64,000 nucleotides of DNA, from contig NZ_QKWJ01000007.1 of NCBI RefSeq assembly GCF_003353055.1, positions 153,780-217,779 of the forward strand. The letters are read 5' to 3'. Positions 36,270-45,328 of the stretch are shown here, one piece after another. Within the stretch, counting starts at the first letter, position 1. Each line of letters begins with the position of its first letter. The DNA comes from Cupriavidus lacunae. Its GTDB lineage: Bacteria; Pseudomonadota; Gammaproteobacteria; Burkholderiales; Burkholderiaceae. Under the pieces are notes generated by a model. The model searched no databases, was not told the origin of the DNA, and worked only from the letters and a program-made list of their open reading frames with translations. A program made the position numbers and the translations under genes.

Positions 36270-39133
36270 GATGTCAGCGCCGGCACGGCGGTGGATTCCC
36301 AGAAGCCCTTGCGGCACAGGCCGCGGGCGGTGCAATACAGGCAGGCCGAGGCATCGCCGAAGGCCGGCAGCTGCGCGCGCTGGCGCAGGCGCATCACGTC
36401 GTCGCGCATCTGCCGTTCCAGCCAGGTGACGGCGGCTTCAAAATCCGGCAGGCCGACTTCGCGCTGCGCCGCCGGCGCGCCCTCGCGCGCGCCTTCGAGC
36501 GACACCCAACTGCCCGCTGCCGCATCGGCACGCAGCAGGCCGTAGAACGGCAGCTGACAGTCTTCCTCGACCTCGGCCAGCTTGCGCTTGAGGCGGGTGG
36601 CGCTCTGCGTCTTATAGTCGAGCACGGCATGCGCGCCGCCCGGCCCCTGGTCGAGCCGGTCGATGCGCCCGGTCAGGCGCAGCGGCTGGCCGTCGGGCAT
36701 CGGCAGGTCGATGCCGGCATCGAGCTCGCCGCCGCGCCAGAACCAGCCCTCGGCCTCGCGCGCGGACTGCCAGGCGACGTACGACGGCAGCACCTCGCGC
36801 CAGCGCCGGTAGTAGGCGATGGCGTTGCCGTCCTCGGCCATCAGCGCGCCGAAGACCTCCTCGGAGATCTCGGCCAGGCGGGCCAGGCGCTGGTCCTCGG
36901 CCAGCGTCTCGCCGCGCTCGCGCCGTGCCTGCAAGTCCTTGTGGTAGCGCAGCAGCACGTGGTGCAGGGTTTCGCCGATCTCGCGCTTCTCCAGCTCGTC
37001 GCTGACCGTCTCCAGCCCGGCCAGGCCCAGCATGCGGCCGGCAAAGAACTGGTAGGGGCAGCGGCGCAGCATGTTGTAGGCCTGCGCGCTCCAGCGCACC
37101 GGCACCAGCGCGGGCTCCGCCGCCGGGGCCGGCATGCCGTGCGGATCGGCGAAGGTTTCGTGTGCCTGCGGCGGCGCGGTGGCTTCGATGCTGGCGCCCG
37201 CGCGCGCGCAGCACGCCGCCAGCCGCTCGATCCAGCCCGACACATGGTGCGGTTCGCCGCGGCTGCCATAGCGCTGCCAGGTCAGCACCACGTCGTCGTT
37301 GTTCAGCAGCACCTCGGCCAGGTCGCGCGCCTGCTGCGCGAAGCGGGCCTCGCGGTCTTCCAGGTCCAGCTCGCGCCGCATCTGGTTGGAGAAGAACATC
37401 AGCTCGGCGGCGCTCGATGGCAACTGCGCGTCATCGCAGCCGACGATCACCACGCCCTCGAAGCGGCGCATGCGCGCGCCGTTCAGCGGCAGGATGGTGA
37501 TGCGCGCCGGGCCGCTGGCCGAGGGTTCCTTGTAGGCGACTGATTCCAGCAGCGCCGACAGCATCGCGCGGAACTCGCCCTGCGACAGCGTGGCATGGCC
37601 GCCGGTCTCATCCCGCGGCAACTCCTGCAGCCGCGCCAGCGCATCGAGCAGCTGGCTGCCGGCATCGTCCGCGGCCAGCGCTGCGCGCATGCCGAGGCCA
37701 TCGAGCATGCCGTCGAGCCGTTCCAGCCAGGTCGCCAGCGGATGCTGTGCCAGGCCGCGCGGCCAGCGCGCGGCTTCGTCGGCGAGCAAGGCAATCAGGC
37801 CGTGCGCCGCGCGGCGCGGCCCTTCGCCCGCATCCTCGTCGTCACTGAGCGCCTGCTGCGCGGCCGTCGGTGCGTGACCGAACAGCTGGCGCAGCCGCGC
37901 CCAGCCGCCGGTGATGCCTTCGCGCCGCACCTGGCGCTCGAGCAGCGCGATGGCCGCGCCGCGCCCGGCAACCTCCGGCAGGCAGAACGGGCTCTTGAGC
38001 AGGTCCAGCAGCGCGGCGGTGTCGCCGTCGCGCACCAGCAGGTCGAACCAGCGCATCAGCGCGGCGGCGGCGCGCGTGGTGGAAAGCTTCCAGCCGGTCT
38101 CGTCGCGCACCGGCGCACCGGCACGCGCCAGCAGCGCACGCGCGCGCCGCGCCACCACGCGGTCGTGGGCGACCAGCGCCACCTGGCGGCGGCCCTCGTT
38201 GAGCCATTGCACCAGCTGCGCGGCCGCGGCGGCGGCCTCATCCTCGAAGCGCGCGCTGCCGATCACGCGGACCGAGGGGCGCTGCGGGGGCAGCGCAGGC
38301 ATTGCCGGCGCAGGTGCAACGGCTTCGGCATCGTCGGCGATCCTCGCTTCCGGCCACAGCGCCAGCAGCGTCTGGTACCAGTCGGCATCGCTCTCGCCCT
38401 GCCCGGTCCAGTCATAGCCGACCTGCAGCACCGGCACCAGCTCGGCGGCATCGCGCAGAAACGCGGCTTCAAGCGGCGTGGGCGGGGTCGGCGCGATCCA
38501 GATCACCGGGCCGCGCAGCTGCTGTGACAGCTCGCGCAAGGCGCGGCGCCGCGCCGGCAGCGGGTCGTCCGGCCCGGACAGCGCCTGCCAGAATGCCAGC
38601 ACGATGCGCGCTTCTTCACCGAGGAAGCGCTCGGACAGATGCGAATAGGTCCGCTCCAGCGCGCCCTGCAGCAGGCCGGCGCGATCGTCGCCGTCGATCT
38701 CGTCATCGTCACGGATGGCAGCATCTTCGAGCCAGCGCGCGTTGAGTTCATCGCAGACCGACAGCAGCGTCTGCGACAGGCCCCATGCGGCGGTCTCGTT
38801 CTGGGCGCCGAAGGCACGGCGCAGCCAGTCCTGCCCGCGCACCGCCTGCTGCACGGCCAGCAAGCGCGCGGCCGGGCTGCGCACCGGGGCGCCGTCGGGC
38901 GGCAGGTCGAGCAGCCAGTGGCCCAGCGTCACCACGCGCGGCAGCAGCCGCGGGCGGCCCGCGGCGCGCGCGGCGGCGTCCAGCGCCTGGCGCACGCCCG
39001 GGATCTGCGCGGCGGTCGGCACGACCACGTGCGCGCGCGCCTCTGGCGCGCCACAGCGGTCGAGGAAATACCAGGCAGCGGTGGCCGCCTGGTCGAGGAA
39101 ATCAGGGCCAGGGCGGAAACGTAGCGACGTCAT
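36266..39133 (-). CDS. addB: AddB-type nuclease subunit with Fe-S cysteines
   Basis: Second subunit of the AddAB end-resection complex, 955 residues. The N-terminal part resembles an inactivated helicase and lacks a clear Walker A. The C-terminal PD-(D/E)XK nuclease has RLTGRIDRLDQGPGGAHAVL followed by DYKTQSATRLKRKLAE. Cysteines suited to the AddB iron-sulfur staple are present: one in NMLRRCPYQFFAGRMLGL and three in CLYCTARGLCRKGF near the C-terminus. It is translationally coupled to addA. Sequence divergence in the N-terminal half is normal for the family. Confidence 0.85.
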   Translation of the reverse strand: MTSLRFRPGPDFLDQAATAAWYFLDRCGAPEARAHVVVPTAAQIPGVRQALDAAARAAGRPRLLPRVVTLGHWLLDLPPDGAPVRSPAARLLAVQQAVRGQDWLRRAFGAQNETAAWGLSQTLLSVCDELNARWLEDAAIRDDDEIDGDDRAGLLQGALERTYSHLSERFLGEEARIVLAFWQALSGPDDPLPARRRALRELSQQLRGPVIWIAPTPPTPLEAAFLRDAAELVPVLQVGYDWTGQGESDADWYQTLLALWPEARIADDAEAVAPAPAMPALPPQRPSVRVIGSARFEDEAAAAAAQLVQWLNEGRRQVALVAHDRVVARRARALLARAGAPVRDETGWKLSTTRAAAALMRWFDLLVRDGDTAALLDLLKSPFCLPEVAGRGAAIALLERQVRREGITGGWARLRQLFGHAPTAAQQALSDDEDAGEGPRRAAHGLIALLADEAARWPRGLAQHPLATWLERLDGMLDGLGMRAALAADDAGSQLLDALARLQELPRDETGGHATLSQGEFRAMLSALLESVAYKEPSASGPARITILPLNGARMRRFEGVVIVGCDDAQLPSSAAELMFFSNQMRRELDLEDREARFAQQARDLAEVLLNNDDVVLTWQRYGSRGEPHHVSGWIERLAACCARAGASIEATAPPQAHETFADPHGMPAPAAEPALVPVRWSAQAYNMLRRCPYQFFAGRMLGLAGLETVSDELEKREIGETLHHVLLRYHKDLQARRERGETLAEDQRLARLAEISEEVFGALMAEDGNAIAYYRRWREVLPSYVAWQSAREAEGWFWRGGELDAGIDLPMPDGQPLRLTGRIDRLDQGPGGAHAVLDYKTQSATRLKRKLAEVEEDCQLPFYGLLRADAAAGSWVSLEGAREGAPAAQREVGLPDFEAAVTWLERQMRDDVMRLRQRAQLPAFGDASACLYCTARGLCRKGFWESTAVPALTS

Positions 39134-39280
39134 GGGCGCGTGGGGCGCAGCCCGGAGTGGCTGCGTGAACTGCGTCGGTCGGCGAAAGCGTCAGGTAGCA
39201 ACGGAACGAACGGGAACAAAACGGAGGCCGCCGGCCCGGGCGGCAGGCGGCAAATGCGATGCGGACCAGTCGGTGCCGGC

Positions 39281-39553
39281 TCAGTCCGAACCGCTTTCCA
39301 GGCGGGCGCGGATCTCGCGCGCGGTTTCAAGCAGGCCTTCATACCCGGAGCGTGCATGCTCGGGCAGGTCGGGATCGCCCACCAGGGTACCCAGGGTCTC
39401 GATGATGCTGTAGACCAGGCCGCGGGCGGCACCGCTGGCAATGCTGTTGGTCTCCACGGCGCTGCTGATATGGTCCAGCGCATCGCTCAGGTGGTCCACG
39501 TCCGGCGCCTGGCCGGGCTCGGGCTGCGAAGGCTTGCGGGGATCGGTGTTCAT
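39281..39553 (-). CDS. Hypothetical 90-residue protein upstream of addB
   Basis: An acidic, soluble small protein of unknown function (90 residues, no signal peptide or membrane helix). It looks mostly alpha-helical, for example HLSDALDHISSAVETNSIAS and ARSGYEGLLETAREIRARLE. It is the first gene of a minus-strand run, 147 bp before addB. I do not recognise the family. Its real-gene status rests on codon-like composition and its placement without an overlapping gene on the other strand; the start at 39553 has only a weak AGGT site. Confidence 0.65.
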   Translation of the reverse strand: MNTDPRKPSQPEPGQAPDVDHLSDALDHISSAVETNSIASGAARGLVYSIIETLGTLVGDPDLPEHARSGYEGLLETAREIRARLESGSD

Positions 39554-39995
39554 GTCGATGACCTAGTCAGTGGCGCAGGATGCATGGATGGTCCGCCGGC
39601 GGCGCCCGCGAACCGCTTTCTATTCTACGCGTACGTCCCACGCATCCGGCACCGCGCGCACGCATAAGTGCATTCTATGACACACCCATTCGCACACGGC
39701 AAGCGATTGTCCGAATCTCTCGGCGCCATAGAAAATAAGCATTTCAATGAATCCCCCGATTGCAGCAGAATCATTTCCGTGCCGGCGGTCTTCCGAGTGT
39801 TTGCCAGGCCGGTCTTGAAAATCGGCAAACTGGTAACATATCGGCAGCACCGGGCGCGGCAGCGGCCCCCACAGCCTGTTTGCGGGCTGCGGAGGCCGCC
39901 CGACGGGTCCGCGCAATCTCGTGTAAGGTAACGGTTCGGCCCTCCGAAGTCTCCAGCCTTCAACATAAACAGAGCGAAACCAGAGGTTTTCCGCC
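39554..39995. other. Intergenic region between the 90-residue gene and trxA
   Basis: A 442-bp divergent gap, less GC-rich than its surroundings. On the minus strand a weak promoter, TTGCCG (39697-39702), 19 bp, TAGAAT (39672-39677), could serve the 90-residue gene. On the plus strand the trxA leader holds a nested hairpin: outer arms GCGGCC (39862-39867) / GGCCGC (39894-39899), inner arms CAGCC / GGCTG. Open frames here do not resemble proteins. Confidence 0.4.
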
Positions 39996-40322
39996 ATGAG
40001 CGAACAAATCAAGTATGTGAGCGACGCCTCGTTCGACGCTGACGTCCTCCAGTCCGACAAACCCGTCCTGCTCGACTTCTGGGCGGAATGGTGCGGCCCC
40101 TGCAAGATGATCGCGCCGATCCTGGACGAAGTCGCCAAGGACTACGGCGACAAGCTGCAGATCGCCAAGATCAATGTCGATGAAAACCAGCAGGTGCCGG
40201 CCAAGTTCGGCATCCGCGGGATCCCGACGCTGATCCTGTTCAAGAACGGCGCGGTCGCGGCCCAGAAGGTCGGCGCGCTGTCCAAGTCGCAACTGACGGC
40301 CTTCCTCGACGGCAATCTGTAA
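39996..40322 (+). CDS. trxA: Thioredoxin
   Basis: General cytoplasmic disulfide reductase and electron donor to ribonucleotide reductase and others. The 108 residues include the active site WCGPCK at 32-37 and the cis-proline region [11 protein letters not shown]. The ribosome binding site is AGAGG. It lies 180 bp ahead of rho, the same pair as in many proteobacteria. Confidence 0.97.
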   Translation: MSEQIKYVSDASFDADVLQSDKPVLLDFWAEWCGPCKMIAPILDEVAKDYGDKLQIAKINVDENQQVPAKFGIRGIPTLILFKNGAVAAQKVGALSKSQLTAFLDGNL

Positions 40323-40410
40323 GCTGCGCGCCGGCACCTGACCAACGGTCCCGGTTTCGTCACGATCCGACGTGCGTGCGCCACACCCTGGCGCGCCGGT
40401 CGGATTGTGC

Positions 40411-40416
40411 TAAGAT
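40411..40416 (+). promoter_or_regulatory. Candidate -10 for rho
   Basis: TAAGAT, about 90 bp before the rho start, in the 180-bp trxA-rho gap. A matching -35 is poor (CTGGCG, 17 bp upstream). The long leader is in line with autoregulation of rho known in other bacteria. Confidence 0.35.
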
Positions 40417-40502
40417 GCCACCAACAACTCCCCGAGCGTTCGCTCATTTTCTCCCCCTTCCATTAGGTCTCGCCCGTCCGGGCCCATCTGTACCCCTCGT
40501 CT

Positions 40503-41765
40503 ATGCACCTGACAGAACTCAAATCGCTTCACGTGTCTGCGCTTCTCGAAATGGCGGCTACGCTCGAGATCGACAACGCACAACGGATGCGCAAACAGGA
40601 ACTGATGTTTGCGATCCTGAAGAAGCGCGCCAAGATGGGCGAAACCATCTTTGGAGACGGCACGCTCGAGGTGCTGCCCGACGGCTTCGGCTTCCTGCGC
40701 TCGCCCGAGACCTCGTATCTGGCCAGCACGGATGACATCTACATCAGCCCGTCGCAGATCCGCCGCTTCAACCTGCATACCGGCGATACGATCGAGGGTG
40801 AAGTGCGCACGCCCAAGGACGGCGAACGCTACTTTGCGCTGGTCAAGGTGGACAAGGTCAACGGGCAGCCGCCCGAAGCGGTCAAGAACCGCATCATGTT
40901 CGAAAACCTGACGCCGCTGCACCCGAACCGGCCGCTCACGCTCGAACGCGATATCAAGGCCGAAGAGAACATCACCGGCCGCATCATCGACATGATCGCG
41001 CCGATCGGCCGCGGCCAGCGCGCGCTGCTGGTGGCATCGCCCAAGTCCGGCAAGACCGTGATGCTGCAGCACATCGCCCACGCCATCGCCAACAATCATC
41101 CCGAAGCCGACCTGTTCGTGCTGCTGATCGACGAACGCCCGGAAGAAGTGACCGAGATGATGCGTTCGGTGCGCGGCGAAGTGGTGGCCTCGACCTTCGA
41201 TGAACCGGCCATCCGTCACGTGCAGGTTGCCGAAATGGTGATCGAAAAGGCCAAGCGCCTGGTCGAACTGAAGCGCGACGTGGTGATCCTGCTGGACTCC
41301 ATCACGCGTCTGGCGCGCGCCTACAACACCGTGGTGCCTGCCTCGGGCAAGGTGCTGACCGGTGGTGTGGACGCCAACGCGCTGCAGCGCCCGAAGCGCT
41401 TCTTTGGTGCCGCGCGTAACCTGGAAGAAGGCGGCTCGCTGACCATCATCGCCACCGCGCTGATCGAAACCGGCAGCCGCATGGACGACGTGATCTACGA
41501 AGAGTTCAAGGGCACCGGCAATATGGAAGTGCACCTGGAACGCCGCCTGGCCGAGAAGCGCGTCTATCCGTCGATCAACCTGAACAAGTCGGGTACGCGC
41601 CGCGAAGAACTGCTGATCAAGCCGGAAATCCTGCAGAAGATCTGGATCCTGCGCAAGTTCATCTCCGACATGGATGAAGTGCAGGCGATGGAATTCATCA
41701 TGGACAAGATGAAGGCCACGAAGAACAACGCCGAGTTTTTCGATATGATGCGCAGAGGCGGCTAA
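40503..41765 (+). CDS. rho: Transcription termination factor Rho
   Basis: Hexameric RNA helicase that ends many transcripts. The 420 residues show the N-terminal helical part, the RNA-binding cold-shock-like domain ([20 protein letters not shown], about residues 61-80), Walker [11 protein letters not shown] from residue 179, [13 protein letters not shown], the Walker B region [16 protein letters not shown] and the R-loop near [15 protein letters not shown]. Length and motifs match the E. coli protein closely. An intrinsic terminator follows. Confidence 0.98.
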   Translation: MHLTELKSLHVSALLEMAATLEIDNAQRMRKQELMFAILKKRAKMGETIFGDGTLEVLPDGFGFLRSPETSYLASTDDIYISPSQIRRFNLHTGDTIEGEVRTPKDGERYFALVKVDKVNGQPPEAVKNRIMFENLTPLHPNRPLTLERDIKAEENITGRIIDMIAPIGRGQRALLVASPKSGKTVMLQHIAHAIANNHPEADLFVLLIDERPEEVTEMMRSVRGEVVASTFDEPAIRHVQVAEMVIEKAKRLVELKRDVVILLDSITRLARAYNTVVPASGKVLTGGVDANALQRPKRFFGAARNLEEGGSLTIIATALIETGSRMDDVIYEEFKGTGNMEVHLERRLAEKRVYPSINLNKSGTRREELLIKPEILQKIWILRKFISDMDEVQAMEFIMDKMKATKNNAEFFDMMRRGG

Positions 41766-41798
41766 GCCTCGCTGCGGCATTGCCGCAACGCAGACAGG

Positions 41799-41825
41799 AA
41801 GGCGTGCCACGGCACGCCTTTTTTG
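41799..41825 (+). terminator. Intrinsic terminator after rho
   Basis: Perfect stem AAGGCGTGCC-AC-GGCACGCCTT followed by TTTT. It runs up to the peptidase gene, so the longer upstream start of that gene would lie inside the hairpin. Confidence 0.88.
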
Positions 41826-41867
41826 TTTCCCGACGATTTCACGCGCCGGACCAGCCGGCGCCTCGCC

Positions 41868-42719
41868 ATGCTCGGCAAACTGACCGCATTCCTGCGCACC
41901 CGCTCCCGGGCCCGCAAGCTGGAGCACTACGCGATCCCCGACGCGCTGTGGACACAAACCGTGGCCACGCTGCCGTTCGTGCAGCGCTACGGCAGCACCG
42001 ACCTGGCGGCGCTGCGCGAACTGGCCACGCTGTTTATTGCCGAGAAGGAATACTCCACCGCGCACGACCTGCCGCTGGCCGACGACATGGTGGTGAGCGT
42101 CGCGGTGCAGGCCTGCGTGCCGATCCTGAAGCTGGGGCTGCCGTGGTATCGCGGCTGGCATGGCATCGTGCTCTACCCGGGCGAGTTCATCATCCGCCGG
42201 ACGGTGCAGGACGAGATCGGCCTGGTGCACGGCGTGGTCGAGGAAGCCAGCGGCGAAGCGTGGGAGCACGGGCCGGTGATCCTGTCCTGGCCCGACGTGC
42301 ACACCCCGGGTGCAGGCATCGACAGCGATCACGACCTGCCGGCCGACACCTACAATGTGGTCATCCACGAATTCGCCCACAAGCTGGACATGCTCGACGG
42401 CGAGCCTGACGGCGTGCCGCCCTTCTCGCGCGTGCTGCATCCGGACATCGACGCCGAGGCCTGGGCGGAAACCTTCCTGACCGAATACGACCGCTTTGCC
42501 GAAGCCTGGGACGCGCGCGACGAGGCCGACTGGGAGCACCCCGAACGGTTGCCGCCAGCGCTGCGCATCATCGACCCATATGGCAGCGAAGCGCCAAGCG
42601 AGTTCTTCGCCGTGACGTCAGAGGCATTTTTTGTCGAGCCGGGCGGACTGGCGCGGCACTGGCCGGTGGTTTACCAGTCGCTGGCCGCGTTCTACCGGCA
42701 GGATCCGGCCACGATGTGA
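41868..42719 (+). CDS. MtfA-like zinc metallopeptidase (M90 family)
   Basis: A 283-residue protein with the HExxH zinc motif HEFAH at 167-171 (VVIHEFAHKLDMLDGEPDG) and the distal region APSEFFAVTSEAFF containing a probable third ligand. In E. coli MtfA is an aminopeptidase-like protein that binds the repressor Mlc and so affects glucose PTS expression. Cupriavidus lacks a typical glucose PTS, so the role here may be different. The ATG at 41868 (MLGKLTAFLRTR) is used because the upstream start lies in the rho terminator. Confidence 0.88.
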   Translation: MLGKLTAFLRTRSRARKLEHYAIPDALWTQTVATLPFVQRYGSTDLAALRELATLFIAEKEYSTAHDLPLADDMVVSVAVQACVPILKLGLPWYRGWHGIVLYPGEFIIRRTVQDEIGLVHGVVEEASGEAWEHGPVILSWPDVHTPGAGIDSDHDLPADTYNVVIHEFAHKLDMLDGEPDGVPPFSRVLHPDIDAEAWAETFLTEYDRFAEAWDARDEADWEHPERLPPALRIIDPYGSEAPSEFFAVTSEAFFVEPGGLARHWPVVYQSLAAFYRQDPATM

Positions 42720-42794
42720 CGTTATTGCTATATTTTCGCGCAACACTTTCTGTGTCCGACACTGCGCGGCTCCTTCCCCAAGTTTTTGTTTTTC

Positions 42795-42803
42795 TGCCAT
42801 AAT
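42795..42803 (+). promoter_or_regulatory. Extended -10 promoter of rpmE2
   Basis: TGCCATAAT, an extended -10 (TGn plus CATAAT), about 117 bp before the ribosomal protein gene; a T-rich tract takes the place of a clear -35. Confidence 0.45.
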
Positions 42804-42919
42804 CCCGGTTTGCCCGTTACCGGCAAGTGGTTCGTTCGTCGCCGCGCCATGCCCTCTCGCCATTTGGCGGAGAACTGCGGATTGCAACGGACTGGCTACC
42901 CAACCAGAAAGGACTCATC

Positions 42920-43180
42920 ATGAAAGAAGGCATTCACCCGAATTACCGCGAAGTCGTGTTCCAGGACATGTCCAGCGACTTCAGCTTCATCACCCGCTCG
43001 ACCATCCAGACCAAGGACAAGATCGTGAAGGACGGCAAGGAATACCCGCTGGCCAAGATCGAAGTCTCGTCGGAATCGCACCCGTTCTACACCGGCACCC
43101 AGAAGATTATGGACACGGCCGGCCGCGTGGAAAAGTTCCGCCAGAAGTTCGGCAGCAAGCTGGGCAAGGCTGCGAAGTAA
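42920..43180 (+). CDS. rpmE2: 50S ribosomal protein L31 type B
   Basis: An 86-residue large-subunit protein. It begins [20 protein letters not shown] and contains no cysteine, so it is the zinc-independent (C-minus) form. In bacteria that also have the zinc-binding L31, the B form is often repressed by Zur and induced by zinc shortage; whether a second copy exists is outside this window. The ATG follows AAAGGA. A strong terminator lies 63 bp beyond the stop. Confidence 0.96.
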   Translation: MKEGIHPNYREVVFQDMSSDFSFITRSTIQTKDKIVKDGKEYPLAKIEVSSESHPFYTGTQKIMDTAGRVEKFRQKFGSKLGKAAK

Positions 43181-43243
43181 TCGCTGTCGGCGAACCCCGC
43201 TTTGCAAGGCCCGCGGACAGATGCTCCGGGGCCTGTGCGAACC

Positions 43244-43279
43244 AGCAAAGAGGCAGCATCGGCTGCCTCTTTGCTTTTG
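43244..43279 (+). terminator. Intrinsic terminator after rpmE2
   Basis: A perfect 14-bp stem AGCAAAGAGGCAGC-ATCG-GCTGCCTCTTTGCT followed by TTT. Confidence 0.9.
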
Positions 43280-43425
43280 TGCCGGGCCATTGGCCGGCAC
43301 TGCTGCACCCTGGGATTCTCCCCACACCCCGTGTGGCCTCCACGCCATGCCACAGCCCGCGCGGCCGCCGCATGCGCGATACTGTGGCCTTCGCGCCATG
43401 GCGCCACGGCCCGACCTGAGCATCG

Positions 43426-45213
43426 ATGCGTCAAGCCAATACCTCACCCGTCCAGTTGACCGCTGCCGCGACCGGCGCCCTGCCGCGCGCGCTGCTGCTG
43501 GCGATCTGCATCATCTACGGCCTGGTCGGCCTGTTCGGCCGCGACCCGTGGAAGAACGAGGACGCCGCCGGCTTTGGCGTGATGTGGCAAGTGGCCACCG
43601 GCGGCATGCACGACTGGCTGATGCCGAATATCGTCGGCCGTCCGTACAGCGAGGACGGCCCGCTGGTGTTCTGGATCGGTGCGCTGATGATCCGCGGCTT
43701 CGGCGGCTGGCTGGGCGCGGCTGACGCCGCGCGGCTGGCCACGGCGCTGTTCTTCTTCGCGACCTGCGCCTGCATCTGGTACACCACCTACCTGCTGGGC
43801 CGGCGCGACGAGGTCCAGCCGTTTGCCTATGCCTTCGGCGGCCAGCCCAATGCGCGCGACTACGGCCGTACCCTGGCCGACGGCGCGCTGCTGATCTTCC
43901 TGGCTTGCGTGGGCCTGGCCATGCGCGGGCACGAGACCACGCCGCAGGTGGGCCAGGTCGCCTTTATCGCACTGGCCCTGTATGGCATGGTGCGCAGCCT
44001 CGACAAGCCCATCCAGGGCAGCCTGATCTATGGCGCAGCGCTGGGCGGGCTGACGCTGGCCAGCGGACCCCTGCTGCCGCTCGCGCTGCTGGGCGGCAGC
44101 GCGGTCTGCGCGCTGGCATGCAAGCCGCTGCCGTGGCGGCGCCTGGGTGCCATCGGCATTCCGCTGGCGCTGCTGATCGTGCTGGCGTGGATGGCGGCCG
44201 CCTATTTCGGCGCGGCCGACCGCAACGAGGCCGTGACCTTTATCCGCGATTGGTCGCGCTATGACCGCCGCAGCTACGGTGCGCCGAATATGGCGACCTT
44301 CGGCTTCAACATGCGCAACCTGTTCCTGTACACCTGGCCGGTGTGGCCGATCGCAGGCTGGGCCTGGATTGCGTGGACCGGCATGCGCCGGGCGCCCCAC
44401 GTCGCGGCACCGCTGGCGCTGCTGTTGCCGGTGCTGATCCTGCTGTTCCTGCAACGCAATGCGGGCGATGCGCAGTTCATCCTGCTGCTGCCGCCGATGG
44501 CCGTGCTGGCAGCCTTTGCGCTGCCCACGCTGGCGCGCGGCGTGATCAACGCCATCGACTGGTTCGCGCTGCTGTTCTTCACCATCTTCGGCGGCACGGT
44601 CTGGTTCATGTGGATCGCCAAGACCACCGGCTGGCCCCCGCGCATCGCGCGCAACGTGTTCCGCCAGCTGCCGGGCTTCCAGCATGAGTTCACCGTCGCC
44701 GCGGTGGTGTTCGCGCTGGCGGCCACGCTCGCGTGGGTGCTGATCGTGCGCTGGCGCCTGTCGCGCGCACCCAAGCAGATCTGGCGCCCGGTGGTGATCT
44801 CCGCCGCCGGCACCACGCTGATGTGGGTGATGGCGATGACGTTGTGGCTGCCTTCGATCAACTACGGCAAGACCTACCGCGACGTGGCCCAGGCCGCGGC
44901 CATGGCGCTGCCCCCCGCGTACCAGTGCGTGCAGCCGATCCGCATGGGCGATGCGCAGCTGGCGTCGTTCGCCTACTTCGGCCATATCCGCTTTGGCGGC
45001 CCCAACGACGGCTGCGACGTGCTGCTGCGCCATGACGGGGTCGATTACGGCGAACCGGGAAATATCCCGCACTTCGAGTGGCGGCTGGTCTGGGAAGGCC
45101 GCCGCCCCGCGGACCGCGACGAACGCTTCCGCATGTATCGCCTGGTCGATACCTCGCGCGCCGCCCATCCGCGCCCGGACCTGCCGCGGCATCGCCTGCC
45201 GCGCCAGCCCTGA
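43426..45213 (+). CDS. ArnT-like membrane glycosyltransferase
   Basis: A 595-residue inner-membrane protein with about 12-13 hydrophobic helices, of the GT-C/PMT_2 type (ArnT, dolichyl-phosphate-mannose transferases). The early periplasmic loop carries the acidic catalytic-type residues in FGRDPWKNEDAAGFGVMW, and SEDGPLVFWIGALMI follows the family pattern. Such enzymes move a sugar from a polyprenyl-phosphate donor to lipid A or protein. No arn or glycosylation genes are nearby, so donor and acceptor are unknown. It is followed 115 bp later by a MATE exporter. Confidence 0.82.
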   Translation: MRQANTSPVQLTAAATGALPRALLLAICIIYGLVGLFGRDPWKNEDAAGFGVMWQVATGGMHDWLMPNIVGRPYSEDGPLVFWIGALMIRGFGGWLGAADAARLATALFFFATCACIWYTTYLLGRRDEVQPFAYAFGGQPNARDYGRTLADGALLIFLACVGLAMRGHETTPQVGQVAFIALALYGMVRSLDKPIQGSLIYGAALGGLTLASGPLLPLALLGGSAVCALACKPLPWRRLGAIGIPLALLIVLAWMAAAYFGAADRNEAVTFIRDWSRYDRRSYGAPNMATFGFNMRNLFLYTWPVWPIAGWAWIAWTGMRRAPHVAAPLALLLPVLILLFLQRNAGDAQFILLLPPMAVLAAFALPTLARGVINAIDWFALLFFTIFGGTVWFMWIAKTTGWPPRIARNVFRQLPGFQHEFTVAAVVFALAATLAWVLIVRWRLSRAPKQIWRPVVISAAGTTLMWVMAMTLWLPSINYGKTYRDVAQAAAMALPPAYQCVQPIRMGDAQLASFAYFGHIRFGGPNDGCDVLLRHDGVDYGEPGNIPHFEWRLVWEGRRPADRDERFRMYRLVDTSRAAHPRPDLPRHRLPRQP

Positions 45214-45328
45214 GCCGTAGCCGCGCACCCCGCAACATACGCAGCGCCTGACGCGCCATCGAACCATTCCGGCCGCAGGCAGCTGCGGGGCTGAAGCGCC
45301 AGCCCCGACCGAGCCTGCAGAGCCCTGA

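Noticed and set aside
39668..39931. 87-codon plus-strand frame upstream of trxA
   Set aside because: No ribosome binding site or family resemblance, and it covers the leader hairpin of trxA.
41823..41867. Upstream start for the MtfA-like peptidase
   Set aside because: It overlaps the T-run of the rho terminator and adds residues unlike the family; the ATG at 41868 is better.
42720..42919. Zur box upstream of the zinc-independent L31 gene
   Set aside because: GTTATTGCTATA near 42722 is only a weak partial match; without a motif model or knowledge of a second L31 gene it cannot be called.
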